From Spongilla lacustris (lineage: Eukaryota; Porifera; Demospongiae; Spongillida; Spongillidae), in contig OX442416.1 in the NCBI GenBank assembly GCA_949361645.1, forward strand, positions 10,359,869 to 10,423,868: a stretch of DNA of 64,000 nucleotides, given 5' to 3'. Of the stretch, positions 15,201 through 22,365 are shown piece by piece (positions within the stretch are counted from its first letter, which is position 1; each line of letters begins with the position of its first letter). The notes below the pieces were generated by a model. It did no database searches, was not told where the DNA came from, and worked only from the letters and a program-made list of their open reading frames with translations. A program made the position numbers and the translations under genes.

Positions 15201-18200
15201 ACTAAGGGCATGAGGTGGGCAGTACTAAGGGGGAGGAGGTGGGCAGTACTGAGAGGGGAGGAGGTGGGCAGTACTAAGGGGAGGAGAAGTAGAGGTACAA
15301 GGGGAAGGAGAAAGAGAAGGAGGCAGCCCCTGCAGGCCTTCATAGCTCATTACCTTGCAGCTCTATGTTCACACTCTGCACACTTGATCCATTAGCGTTT
15401 GTGGCATTGCATGTGTAGGTTCCACTGTACAGGATGCTGGTAATCTGAAGAATGGAGGTTGTTGATCCTGGGGTGGTTGCACTGCAGTTGTTGGCTGAGG
15501 GTGATGTTGAGTTACTAATGATCAGATATTGAGTTGGTTGGCCATTTTGAGTCCAAGAGATAGCAGGAGGTGGTGATCCCACTGCAATGCACCTGACGCT
15601 GATGTTAGAGCCTTTAAGCACTAAACTTCCAGGAGAGATGTTGGTGATGTTTGCAGGTACTAAAGAAACAATATCATGGGCATTAATTAGACACAATGAT
15701 GCCTATCAACTAATGTCCTTACCAAAAGGGGTCACTACCACAGTCACTGTGACATTACTGTCGTTACCCAGTGATGCTGAGTATGGTCCATAGTCAGATG
15801 TAGTTGGAGCAGTTCTAACAAGGGTCTGCCCAAAGTTGATAATATACTCAGTGGAATTTGAGGGGCATGCAGACCACAAGATGGAGCTGTACTCCCCCTG
15901 TGCATACACCTCAGCAACAACAGGTGCAGGAGGAGAGAGGTATACGAGTGGAGGAGAAACAGCAGTGAGACTGACTGGACCTGAAGATAACAATGACACC
16001 ACAGAGGTAACATTGACACCACAGAGGTAACATTGACACCACAGAGGTAACATTGACACCACAGAGGTAACATTAACACCACAAGAGGTAACACTGGCAC
16101 CACTAGTAGTAACATTGACACCACAGAGGTAACACTGACACCACAGAGGTAACATTGACACCAAAAGAGGTAACACTGGCACCACTTGTAGTAACATTGA
16201 CACCACAGAGGTAACACTGACACCACAGAGGTAACATTGACACCAAAAGAGGTAACACTGGCACCACTAGTAGTAACATTGACACCACAGAGGTAACATC
16301 GACACCATAGAGGTAACATTAACACCACAAAGTTTTAACTTTGTGGTGTTAATGTTACCTCTATGGTGTCGATGTTACCTCTGTGGTGTCAATGTTACTA
16401 CTAGTGGTGCCAGTGTTACCTCTTTTGGTGTCAATGTTACCTCTGTGGTGTCAGTGTTACCTCTGTGGTGTCAATGTTACTACAAGTGGTGCCAGTGTTA
16501 CCTCTTTTGGTGTCAATGTTACCTCTGTGGTGTCAGTGTTACCTCTGTGGTGTCAATGTTACTACTAGTGGTGCCAGTGTTACCTCTTGTGGTGTTAATG
16601 TTACCTCTGTGGTGTCAATGTTACCTTTGTGGTGTCAATGTTACCTATGTGATATCGATGTTCATCGATATCACATAGGTAACATTGACACCACAAAGGT
16701 AACATTGACACCACAATAGTAACATTGACACCATAGAGGTAACCTTTACACCACAGAGGCAACACTGACACCATGGAGGTAACATTGCACCACAAAGGTA
16801 ACATCGATATCACAAAGGTAACATTGACACCATAGAGGTAACATTGACACCACAGAGGTAACACTGACACCACAGAGGAAACATTGACACCACAGAGGTA
16901 ACACTGACACCACAGAGGTAACATTGACACCACAGAGGTAACATCCATAGAGGTAACAATGACACCACAGAGGTAACATAGACACCACATAGGTAACATT
17001 GACTAGAGCCAACAAACCTGTGTCCAGTCGTAATGGAATGGAAGCGAGTACCTCTGTGCTTGTGAAGAACACACACTGGTATATGCCAGCATCGGACTGA
17101 GTGAAGTTGGATATGCTAACATTACTATTGGTCTCTGGAAAGGAGGAATTAGACTGCACTGTGGTGATGATGACCGCACCACCTTCACTATTATTCAGCT
17201 GTCTTCCATCCTTAAACCAGGTTACATTTGGGTAAACATTGCAAGGAATATCCATATCGTACTCAGCAGAACAAGACAGGAGGTTAGAACTCCCCAGAGG
17301 AACAAAAGTCCTCCAATCAGTTTGGTCACCATCAAATGTGTCTAAATCAATTAACTCTCTGGTGACAAACAGTGTATCATTGTCGGCAGCTAAAGGGAAA
17401 TAAAATGGTATTAGGAGGTTAGTGCAGAAGCCAAGGAGACTTGCCAGTAAGAGTGATGTTGGACTGTATGGTGGTGCCCTGCAGTGCCGCCTCGCACACG
17501 TAGAGGCCAGCCGTTGACGGGGAGAACTCTCTGATGGTCAGCAAAGAAGACGTGAGGTTGTTTAGGTTTGTAACTGTGGTGGTGATGTGGATGAGGGGAG
17601 GGCTTTCGGGGTCGGCACCATCCCTGGTCCAGGAGATGGAAGGCGATGCCGTAGCTCCTGTGGCAGAGCAGAACAAGAGGACCACAGACCCGTTTACCAC
17701 CGCGCTGAAGCCATCCTTAACGTCATCAAGGTCCTGCGGTACAGTCTGAAAGATGGGCCCTGCAAAGTACGTAAGTTGTAAATGCACTAACTTCATTACT
17801 TTCTTTTCAAACGCATAGAAAAGAGCTTAGGGGAGGAGGTAGGCAGTACTATGGGGAGGAGGTGGGCAGTACTGAGGGAGAGGAGGTGGGCAGTACTGAG
17901 GGGAGGAGGTAGGCAGTACTGAGAGGAGGAGAAGTAGGGGTACAAGGGGAAGGAGAAAGGTAAGGAGGCAGCCCCTGCAGGCCTTCATAGCTCATTACCT
18001 TGCAGCTCTATGTTCACACTCTGCACACTTGATCCATTGGCGTTTGTGGCATTGCATGTGTAGGATCCACTGTACAGGATGCTGGTAATCTGAAGAATTG
18101 AGGTTGTTGATCCTGGGGTGGTTGCACTGCAGTTGTTGGCTGAGGGTGATGTTGAGTTACTAATGATCGGATATTGAGTTGGTTGGCCATTGTGAGTCCA

Positions 18201-21200
18201 AGAGATAGCAGGAGGTGGTGATCCCACTGCAATGCACCTAACGCTGATGTTAGAGCCTTGAAGCACTAAACCTCCAGGAGAGATGTTGGTGATGTTTGCA
18301 GGTACTAAAGAAACAATATCATGTGCATTAATTAGACACAATGATGCCTAGCAACTAATGTCCTTACCAAAAGGGGTCACTACCACCGTCACGGTGACAT
18401 CACTGTCGTTACCCAGTGATGCTGAGTATGGTCCATAGTCAGATGTAGATGGAGCAGTTCTAACAAGGGTCTGCCCAAAGTTGATAATATACTCAGTGGA
18501 ATTTGAGGGGCATTCAGACCACAAGATGGAGCTGTACTCCCCCTGTGCATACACCTCAGTAACAACAGGTGCAGGAGGAGAGAGGTATACGAGTGGAGGA
18601 GAAACAGCAGTGAGACTGACTGGACCTGAAGATAACAATGACACAACAGGGGTAACATTGACACCACAGAGGTAACAATGACTCCACATTGACACCTTAG
18701 AGGTAACAGTTACATCACAGAGGTAACACTGACACCACAGAGGTAACATTGACACCACAAGAGGTAACACTGGCACCACTAGTGGTAATATTGACACCAC
18801 AGAGATAACATTGACACCATAGAGGTAACCGACACCACAGAGGTAACACTGACACCACAGAGGTAACATTGACACCATAGAGGTAACATTGACACCACAA
18901 AGGTAACATCGGTATCACAAAGGTAACATTGACACCATAGAGGTAACATTGATACCACAGAGGTAACACTGACACCACAGAGGTAACATTGACACCACAG
19001 AGGTAACATTGACACCATAGAGGTAACATTGACACCACAGAGGTAACATTGACACCACAGAGGTAATATTGACACCACAGAGATAACACTGACACCACAG
19101 AGGTAACATTGACACCACAGAGGTAACATTGATACCACAGAGGTAACAATGACACCACAGAGGTAACATATACACCACAGAGGTAACATTGACTAGAGCC
19201 AACAAACCTGTGTCCAGTCGTAATGGAATTGAAGCGAGTACCTCTGTGCTTGTGAAGAACACACACTGGTATATGCCAGCATCGGACTGAGTGAAGTTGG
19301 ATATGCTAACATTACTATTGGTCTCTGGAAAGGAGGAATTAGACTGCACTGTGGTGATGATGACCGCACCACCATCACTGTTATTCAGCTGTCTTCCATC
19401 CTTAAACCAGGTTACATTTAGGTAAACATTGCAAGGAATATCCATATCGTACTCAGCAGAACAAGACAGGAGGTTAGAACTCCCCAGAGGAACAAAAGTC
19501 CTCCAATCAGTTTGGTCACCATCAAATGTGTCTAAATCAATTAACTCTCTGGTGACAAACAGTGTATCATTGTCGGCAGCTAAAGGGAAATAAAATGGTA
19601 TTAGGAGGTTAGTGCAGAAGCCAAGGAGACTTGCCAGTAAGAGTGATGTTGGACTGTATGGTGGTGCCCTGCAGTGCCGCCTCGCACACGTAGAGGCCAG
19701 CCGTTGACGGGGAGAACTCTCTGATGGTCAGCAAAGAAGACGTGAGGTTGTTTAGGTTTGTAACTGCGGTGGTGATGTGGATGAGGGGAGGGCTTTCGGG
19801 GTCGGCACCATCCCTGGTCCAGGAGATGGAAGGCGATGCCGTAGCTCCTGTGGCAGAGCAGAACAAGAGGACCACAGACCCGTTTACCACCGCGCTGAAG
19901 CCATCCTTAACGTCATCAAGGTCCTGCGGTACGGTCTGAAAGATGGGCTGACCCTGTACACCTGAGCAGGGGCGGATTCAGGATTTCAGAAAAGGGGGGT
20001 TGTTAATGAACAAGATATGAACACATTCTCTGTGAGAAAGTTAGTGGTATATAGGATTTGAAGGCAATGGTGGTGTAAAAAGGAAGGAAACTAGGGATTG
20101 GCATTACATTTATGTTGCTAAACATAGGAATGATTATTTTATCTCCAATCCGTTGTTTCCTTCCTTATAACACCACCATTGCCTTCAAATCCTATATACC
20201 ACTAACTTTATCGGAGAGAATGTTTTTATATCTCGTTTTATTCTTTCCAGCCGTTTTAATTTCCATGTTTATTGCCTAGCAACACAATGTTGTTTACAGT
20301 TATATGTTACATTTGCAGCTGTTTTAATTCGAAATTCGCGCGCCAAGCTTTCCCTCTTAGAAGCTCGTCTCTCGTCTGAGTTCAGTTCATAACGCCGCCT
20401 CTTAGAAGCTCGCACCGCAACAGAATTCTTTTCCTGTCGCCACCTCTTAGAAGCTCGGCTTGACTCCAGATTTACTCTGTAGATGTCACGAGCAGACGCC
20501 CGCCTTTGTTCAATATCAACATTGTACCGAAGTCGGGAGGACTCTAACTCGTAGTCTGAGTCTCGATTTTGGAGGTATTGAGTTCTTTCTCCGTTTTGAC
20601 AACGCCAGGCAAAAGGTAATGGTACCATAAATGTCTAATTATACGTATGGGTTTTGTCATGGGAACGCGTGTCGGACGCTTTATGCCAAAATCTATATCT
20701 GACATCAAGGGGCAGTGCGTTGGTAAATTCTACATCTATCAGTGGCGGATACAGGGGGGGGGGGGGGGGGGGGGGGGGGCAAACCCGCGCGGCCTATGCC
20801 CCCCCTAACTAATAAGGATACGCCTCCTGTCCATTGTAATGAATTTAATTACATGTCATCAGCGCCGCACTGACTTAGCTCTTGCAGGCGCTAGACCTGT
20901 TGTACGTGCTAAGTACCACCCATGACAAGATGAAGTGGCACTTTTATTGTGCTTTTGAGCGTTCAGTTCGTACATTCGTTCAGCGTTCAGTTCGTACATT
21001 CGTATGTTCAGCGTTCACAGTTCGTACATTCGTACGTTCAGCGTTCAGTTCGTACATTCGTTCAGCGTTCAGTTCGTACATTCATTCAGCGTTCAGTTCG
21101 TACATTCGTTAAGCGTTCATTCGTACATTGCTAATTTCAAATGAAATTGAAATTCGCAATGTACGAAAAAGTGGAAAGAGCTAATTCCTCTTTGAGATTT

Positions 21201-22294
21201 ATTAAAAATTAATGTCTATCGCAGCACTATGGGAGAAGACAGATTTAATTCGTTAATATTATTGTATGTGCACAAAGATATTGAACATAATATTGATGCT
21301 ATCATTGACAGCTATAGTCGAAAATACCCTCGGATGATGCTTCTAATTTACCCTATTTGTGAAGTGTGACTGTTATAGGTATCTTTTTAAAATCATTTGT
21401 ATCTGTGAATACCTGTTTTATAACTTCCAAAAGTGCAAAAAAAAAAAAACACCAGTGGCTAGGGTTTTGGGGCGGAGATGATGGTGCTTACTGCACTTTC
21501 CCAGACACCCTGGCAAGTTCGGAGGGGCACGCCCCCATTCCCATCCCTATATCCCCCCCCTAACACAAAATCCTGTATCCGCCCCTGTCTATTGGCGTAA
21601 CTTTAAAACTGTTCCTATCTATAGAAAACGCTTTTGTTTGGTACTCGGACGTAATTACAAACATACCAGCTGATGTTCTTACAGGAAATTNNNNNNNNNN
21701 NNNNNNNNNNNNNNNNNNNNNNNNNNNNNNNNNNNNNNNNNNNNNNNNNNNNNNNNNNNNNNNNNNNNNNNNNNNNNNNNNNNNNNNNNNNNNNNNNNNN
21801 NNNNNNNNNNNNNNNNNNNNNNNNNNNNNNNNNNNNNNNNNNNNNNNNNNNNNNNNNNNNNNNNNNNNNNNNNNNNNNNNNNNNNNNNNNGCGGGTCGCG
21901 TTTTCTAAAATGATTTCATAGCCTATACTAGTAATTGATTAAAGGGGGTGCTGTCCGCCTTCCGCCAGTTCGGCCGATTCAACGAGGGGGGGGGGGGGGG
22001 TGCTGTTCGCCTTCGACCGATTCAACGAGGAAGGGGGGGTTCTGTCCGCGTAAAACTGCGTGCAAAAAGAGCCCCCCCCCCCCCCCCCCCCCCCCGTATC
22101 CGTCCCTGCTGAGAGGTACGTAAGTCGTAAATGCACTAACTTATAACTATTTTTTAAATGCATAGAAAAGCGCTTAGTCAAATGATTTGGACGCGTTCAT
22201 GGGGCAGGAGGAAACTTATGCACTTACCTTGTCTGTGGTCTGTATAAATCAAGAAGGTTGTAACCAAACAGCAAATGAGCGAGGGCTTCATCAT
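1..22294 (-). CDS. Multi-exon Ig-superfamily gene, signal peptide plus 34 Ig-like module exons, 3' end outside window
   Basis: Reads on the minus strand from a signal-peptide exon at 22228-22294 to a partial exon at 1-202. I traced every exon by reading frame and splice sites. All Ig-like exons start and end in phase 1, so any can be duplicated or skipped without frame loss. Order 5' to 3': exon 1; seven D-C-B-A cassettes; E-F; E-F; G; H. Types A, C, D, E, F and G show the Ig pattern of an early Cys, a Trp (or equivalent) about 12-15 residues later and a late (Y/G)xC motif such as YTC, YQC or YVC. Type B is a more divergent beta-sandwich, possibly fibronectin-III-like. N-glycosylation sequons are abundant. 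The predicted product is a large secreted or membrane-anchored adhesion/recognition protein. Membrane anchor, if any, lies left of the window. The family (hemicentin-like, receptor-like) cannot be decided here. Confidence 0.85.
250..564 (-). CDS. Ig-like exon G
   Basis: A 315-nt exon, phase 1-1: acceptor CTACCTGCAG|TCATACC at 565-566, donor GCAAG|GTAATTAAC at 249. It encodes one Ig domain with VTFVCTATGIPPP, IQWYPS and GVYMCWASNG, plus several NxT/S sequons. It follows F1 on the transcript and is single copy within the window. Confidence 0.8.
614..1320 (-). CDS. Ig-like exon pair E1 (982-1320) and F1 (614-922)
   Basis: A near-identical copy of E2-F2. E1 acceptor is CCAACAG|TTCCCC at 1321; F1 acceptor is ATTCCAG|TAC at 923 and its donor CAAG|GTAAATG at 613. 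Lengths (339 and 309 nt) and phase 1 boundaries match the other copy. Differences are few: VPPNITSP versus VPPYITSP at the E start, STVSRS versus STVSGS, and the last beta strand of F (SATANVFVQG versus STIFNVSVQG). The intron upstream of E1 contains a minisatellite derived from the E acceptor. Confidence 0.82.
1325..1985. repeat. About 40-bp minisatellite copied from the exon E1 acceptor
   Basis: About 17 imperfect copies of a unit around GGAGGAACTGTTGGAGG followed by TGAGATAGGGAATGTATACA. On the minus strand each unit contains CCTCCAACAGTT, which is the E1 3' splice site (CTCCAACAG|TT at 1320-1321). It lies in the E1-F2 intron. All reading frames are open by chance of unit composition, so ORFs here are not coding. 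Confidence 0.85.
1923..2112. repeat. Palindrome followed by an inverted truncated copy of exon F
   Basis: An inverted repeat is centred at 1965/1966 (GTTGGAGAATGTA|TACATTCTCCAAC, arms about 43 bp with one mismatch). Immediately to its right, 2013-2112 on the plus strand repeats the intron end and the first ~70 nt of exon F in inverted orientation (TATATCCCAGTACTTCCCACC through a proline-rich stretch), then breaks off. This is a fold-back type rearrangement. The copy is not usable on the minus strand. Confidence 0.75.
2113..2985. other. Intron sequence without recognised genes
   Basis: Lies between the inverted exon-F fragment and exon F2. No convincing exon on either strand. The part 2570-2760 (CTTCTACCCTGGGACAGCC, CGAGGCACAGCTGC and a GCCCCCATTATGGGCC region) looks like a dispersed repeat but I could not classify it. 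Confidence 0.5.
2992..3698 (-). CDS. Ig-like exon pair E2 (3360-3698) and F2 (2992-3300)
   Basis: E2 is 339 nt: acceptor CTCCAACAG|TTCCCC, FQCTASGIPPP early and NYTCVASNQG late, donor CAAT|GTAAGG. F2 is 309 nt: acceptor ATCCCAG|TACTTCC, LTCDASGVP, ITWWRTWSNG and NYTCTATN, donor CAAG|GTAGGC. Both are I-set/C2-like Ig domains in phase 1-1 and follow A1 on the transcript. The pair is duplicated at 614-1320 with high identity including the 59-nt intron, so it is a second, independent exon-pair duplication in the same gene. Confidence 0.82.
3846..5816 (-). CDS. Ig cassette 1 (most 3'): exons D1, C1, B1, A1
   Basis: Exons on the minus strand: D1 5502-5816, C1 5075-5446, B1 4215-4472, A1 3846-4151. 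This is the most diverged cassette: A1 has VTANITNIS and SITCIAVG, B1 has QGVYSS and SDDGPYSASLGNDSDVI, C1 has IPWNVYLN. All splice phases still join. A1 is followed on the transcript by the E-F pair, so this cassette marks the 3' boundary of the amplified array. Confidence 0.82.
4495..5062. repeat. 20-bp minisatellite in the C1-B1 intron
   Basis: About 28 copies of GGTAACATTGACACCACAGA and variants between the B1 acceptor and the C1 donor. The same repeat fills the equivalent intron of all seven cassettes with different copy number: 6858-7312, 9166-9290, 11626-11750, 14092-14355, 15985-17005 and 18640-19195. Because the unit is 20 nt, all frames give a repeating VNVTSVVSMLPLWCQCYLCG-like string; this is not coding. 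Confidence 0.9.
5886..6160. repeat. 20/21-bp GGGCAGTACTGAGGGGAGGAGGT minisatellite between cassettes
   Basis: Copies of GTGGGCAGTACTRAGGGG-GGAG lie in the intron between exon A of one cassette and exon D of the next. Equivalent tracts are at 8140-8460, 10106-10563, 12566-13023, 15180-15290 and 17826-17935. Copy number varies; the tract is strongly purine-biased on the plus strand. Confidence 0.88.
6220..8071 (-). CDS. Ig cassette 2: exons D2, C2, B2, A2
   Basis: Exons on the minus strand: D2 7757-8071, C2 7330-7701, B2 6589-6846, A2 6220-6525. Lengths and phases match the other cassettes. B2 has an altered first strand (GQVTLTAVSAPL instead of GPVSLTAVSPPL) and SSSLGNDSNV. The C2-B2 intron carries about 23 imperfect 20-bp repeats. 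The D2 donor is CTG|GCAAGT. Confidence 0.82.
8526..10045 (-). CDS. Ig cassette 3: exons D3, C3, B3, A3
   Basis: Exons on the minus strand: D3 9731-10045, C3 9304-9675, B3 8895-9152, A3 8526-8831. All are phase 1-1. The C3-B3 intron is the shortest of the array (about 150 nt), with only six or so copies of the 20-bp repeat, as in cassette 4. A3 has SNIRVRC where most copies have SNISVRC, removing one potential glycosylation context. D3 donor is GC. Confidence 0.82.
10564..10859. mobile_element. hAT-like MITE, copy a (between D3 and A4)
   Basis: A 296-bp element with ends CAGTGTTTCCCA and TGGGAAACGCTG, inserted in the intercassette minisatellite. CTGAGG occurs directly on both sides, which may be the target duplication, although the surrounding repeat also contains it. 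It includes a poly-G tract and no ORF of note. CAGTG-type ends are usual for hAT elements. Confidence 0.75.
10986..12505 (-). CDS. Ig cassette 4: exons D4, C4, B4, A4
   Basis: Exons on the minus strand: D4 12191-12505, C4 11764-12135, B4 11355-11612, A4 10986-11291. It is almost identical by eye to cassette 3, including introns; the repeat period from A3 to A4 is 2460 nt and from A4 to A5 is 2466 nt. Differences are scattered single bases, for example GPFSAS instead of GPYSAS in B4. The near-identity of intron and exon alike means very recent duplication or gene conversion. The GC donor after D is retained. Confidence 0.82.
13024..13325. mobile_element. hAT-like MITE, copy b (between D4 and A5)
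   Basis: A 302-bp element at the exactly equivalent position to copy a, with the same ends and the same flanks. Small differences include CTTTTGGC inserted after the poly-G tract. It was evidently copied with the surrounding cassette rather than inserted twice. Confidence 0.78.
13452..15112 (-). CDS. Ig cassette 5: exons D5, C5, B5, A5
   Basis: Exons on the minus strand: D5 14798-15112, C5 14371-14742, B5 13821-14078, A5 13452-13757. The C5 Ig strand C region and the YQC motif are intact. D5 carries FCSATG, SISWTRDG and YVCEA. D5 donor is CTG|GCAAGG, so the GC dinucleotide is conserved although the following bases drift. The acceptor of D5 sits in a slightly different context (CTTGCAG after AAGTTACTTAC). 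All joins are phase 1. Cassettes 3, 4 and 5 share NISRGG in A and VVTEVYAQ in B, marking them as the closest subgroup. Confidence 0.82.
15354..17759 (-). CDS. Ig cassette 6: exons D6, C6, B6, A6
   Basis: Exons on the minus strand: D6 17445-17759, C6 17018-17389, B6 15723-15980, A6 15354-15659. Lengths are identical to the other cassettes (315, 372, 258, 306 nt) and all are phase 1-1. D6 uses the GC donor (CTG|GCAAGT). A6 differs by a few residues (NISPGS, VLKGS). The C6-B6 intron is the largest of its class (about 1.04 kb) because its 20-bp minisatellite has undergone a local inversion with two palindrome centres. Intron size is therefore variable between cassettes while exon size is fixed. 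Confidence 0.82.
16025..16710. repeat. Double palindrome (internal inversion) within the cassette 6 minisatellite
   Basis: First centre at 16335-16336 (AACACCACAAAGTT, TT, AACTTTGTGGTGTT); arms run about 300 bp on each side. Second centre at 16661-16662 (GATATCGATG, TT, CATCGATATC) with arms of at least 45 bp. The stretch 16337-16660 is therefore an inverted copy of its left neighbour, after which the repeat returns to its original orientation. It is confined to the C6-B6 intron. Confidence 0.9.
17999..19961 (-). CDS. Ig cassette 7 (most 5'): exons D7, C7, B7, A7
   Basis: Exons on the minus strand: D7 19635-19961, C7 19208-19579, B7 18368-18625, A7 17999-18304. All are phase 1 to phase 1. 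D7 is 12 nt longer at its 5' end than other D exons because its acceptor is CTCAG|GTGTACAGG rather than TTGCAG|GGCCC, adding a short linker after the signal peptide. D7 has FCSATG, SISWTRDG and AGLYVCEA motifs; C7 has LSCSAEY, VTWFKDGR and AGIYQCVF; A7 has RCIAVG, ISWTHNGQ and YTCNATN. The D donor is GC (CTG|GCAAGT). The intron between C7 and B7 holds a long 20-bp minisatellite. A transposon at 19967-22108 abuts the D7 acceptor. Confidence 0.82.
18640..19195. repeat. 20-bp minisatellite in the C7-B7 intron
   Basis: About 27 imperfect copies of the GGTAACATTGACACCACAGA unit, the same family as in the other cassettes. A few units are shortened or interrupted near 18680-18720 and 18826. Confidence 0.88.
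20027..20640 (-). pseudogene. Decayed mobile-element ORF plus fold-back hairpin (copy 1)
   Basis: 20027-20095 and 20156-20240 form an inverted repeat (AGTGGTATATAGGATTTGAAGGCAATGGTGGTG and its complement). On the minus strand 20269-20628 encodes an Arg/Lys/Glu-rich protein with a recurring ESSRASKRxRxE-type unit of about 20-25 residues (QRRASARDIY, SSRASKRWRQ, RASKRRRYE, ERRASKRESL). The same hairpin plus ORF arrangement occurs at 54367-55126 in opposite orientation. Such basic repeats are seen N-terminal in some invertebrate transposon proteins, but I cannot assign a superfamily. Confidence 0.6.
20955..21130. repeat. Tandem repeat of GTTCAGTTCGTACATTCGTTCAGC
   Basis: Six or seven copies of a 24-27-bp unit inside the transposon interval. 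It yields short open frames (FVHSYVQRS) that are repeat artefacts. Confidence 0.8.
21691..21890. other. Assembly gap, 200 N
   Basis: Exactly 200 undetermined bases. The round size suggests a placeholder gap of unknown true length. The predicted frame spanning it is meaningless. Confidence 0.99.
22228..22294 (-). CDS. Exon 1: start codon and signal peptide of the Ig-superfamily gene
   Basis: The minus strand has ATG ATG at 22294-22289 opening 22 codons: charged start (MMKPS), a hydrophobic core (LICCLVTTFLIY) and a polar end (TDHRQ), which is a typical signal peptide. An in-frame TAA at 22298-22300, two codons upstream, supports this start. The exon ends CAA G followed by GTAAGTG, a strong donor in phase 1, matching the phase-1 acceptor of the first Ig exon at 19961. 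The 67-nt coding exon is too short for ordinary ORF calling. Confidence 0.8.
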
Positions 22295-22357
22295 CTGTTA
22301 AGCTGGTTCTCCTATAATAGTAATCATTTGATCAGCTGCTCGATCCCAGGCTCTTCA

Positions 22358-22365
22358 TGACGTCA
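22358..22365. promoter_or_regulatory. CRE-type palindrome upstream of the Ig gene start
   Basis: A perfect TGACGTCA palindrome (CREB/ATF core) lies about 65 bases upstream of the start codon at 22294. A CAGCTG E-box core is at about 22333-22338. Position is suitable for a proximal promoter element, but the transcription start is unknown and an 8-bp match can occur by chance. Confidence 0.3.

Larger units (their letters stand above)
19967..22108. mobile_element. DNA transposon inserted at the D7 splice acceptor, flanked by CTGAG
   Basis: Left end CAGGGGCGGATTCAGGATTT, right end CCCCGTATCCGTCCCTG, flanked by CTGAG at 19962-19966 and 22109-22113. Removing it restores the intron sequence found upstream of the other D exons (AGGTACGTAAGT...). 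Inside are a fold-back hairpin and decayed ORF (20027-20640), a second small element with similar ends (about 20733-20833), a 25-bp tandem repeat, poly-G tracts, another end-like sequence at 21567-21588 (AATCCTGTATCCGCCCCTG) and the assembly gap. It may be a composite of nested insertions. Ends resemble hAT-type CAGGGG termini; the 5-bp duplication is unusual for classic hAT (8 bp). Confidence 0.65.

Noticed and set aside
21673..21921. 82-aa frame spanning the N run
   Set aside because: Consists mostly of undetermined bases.
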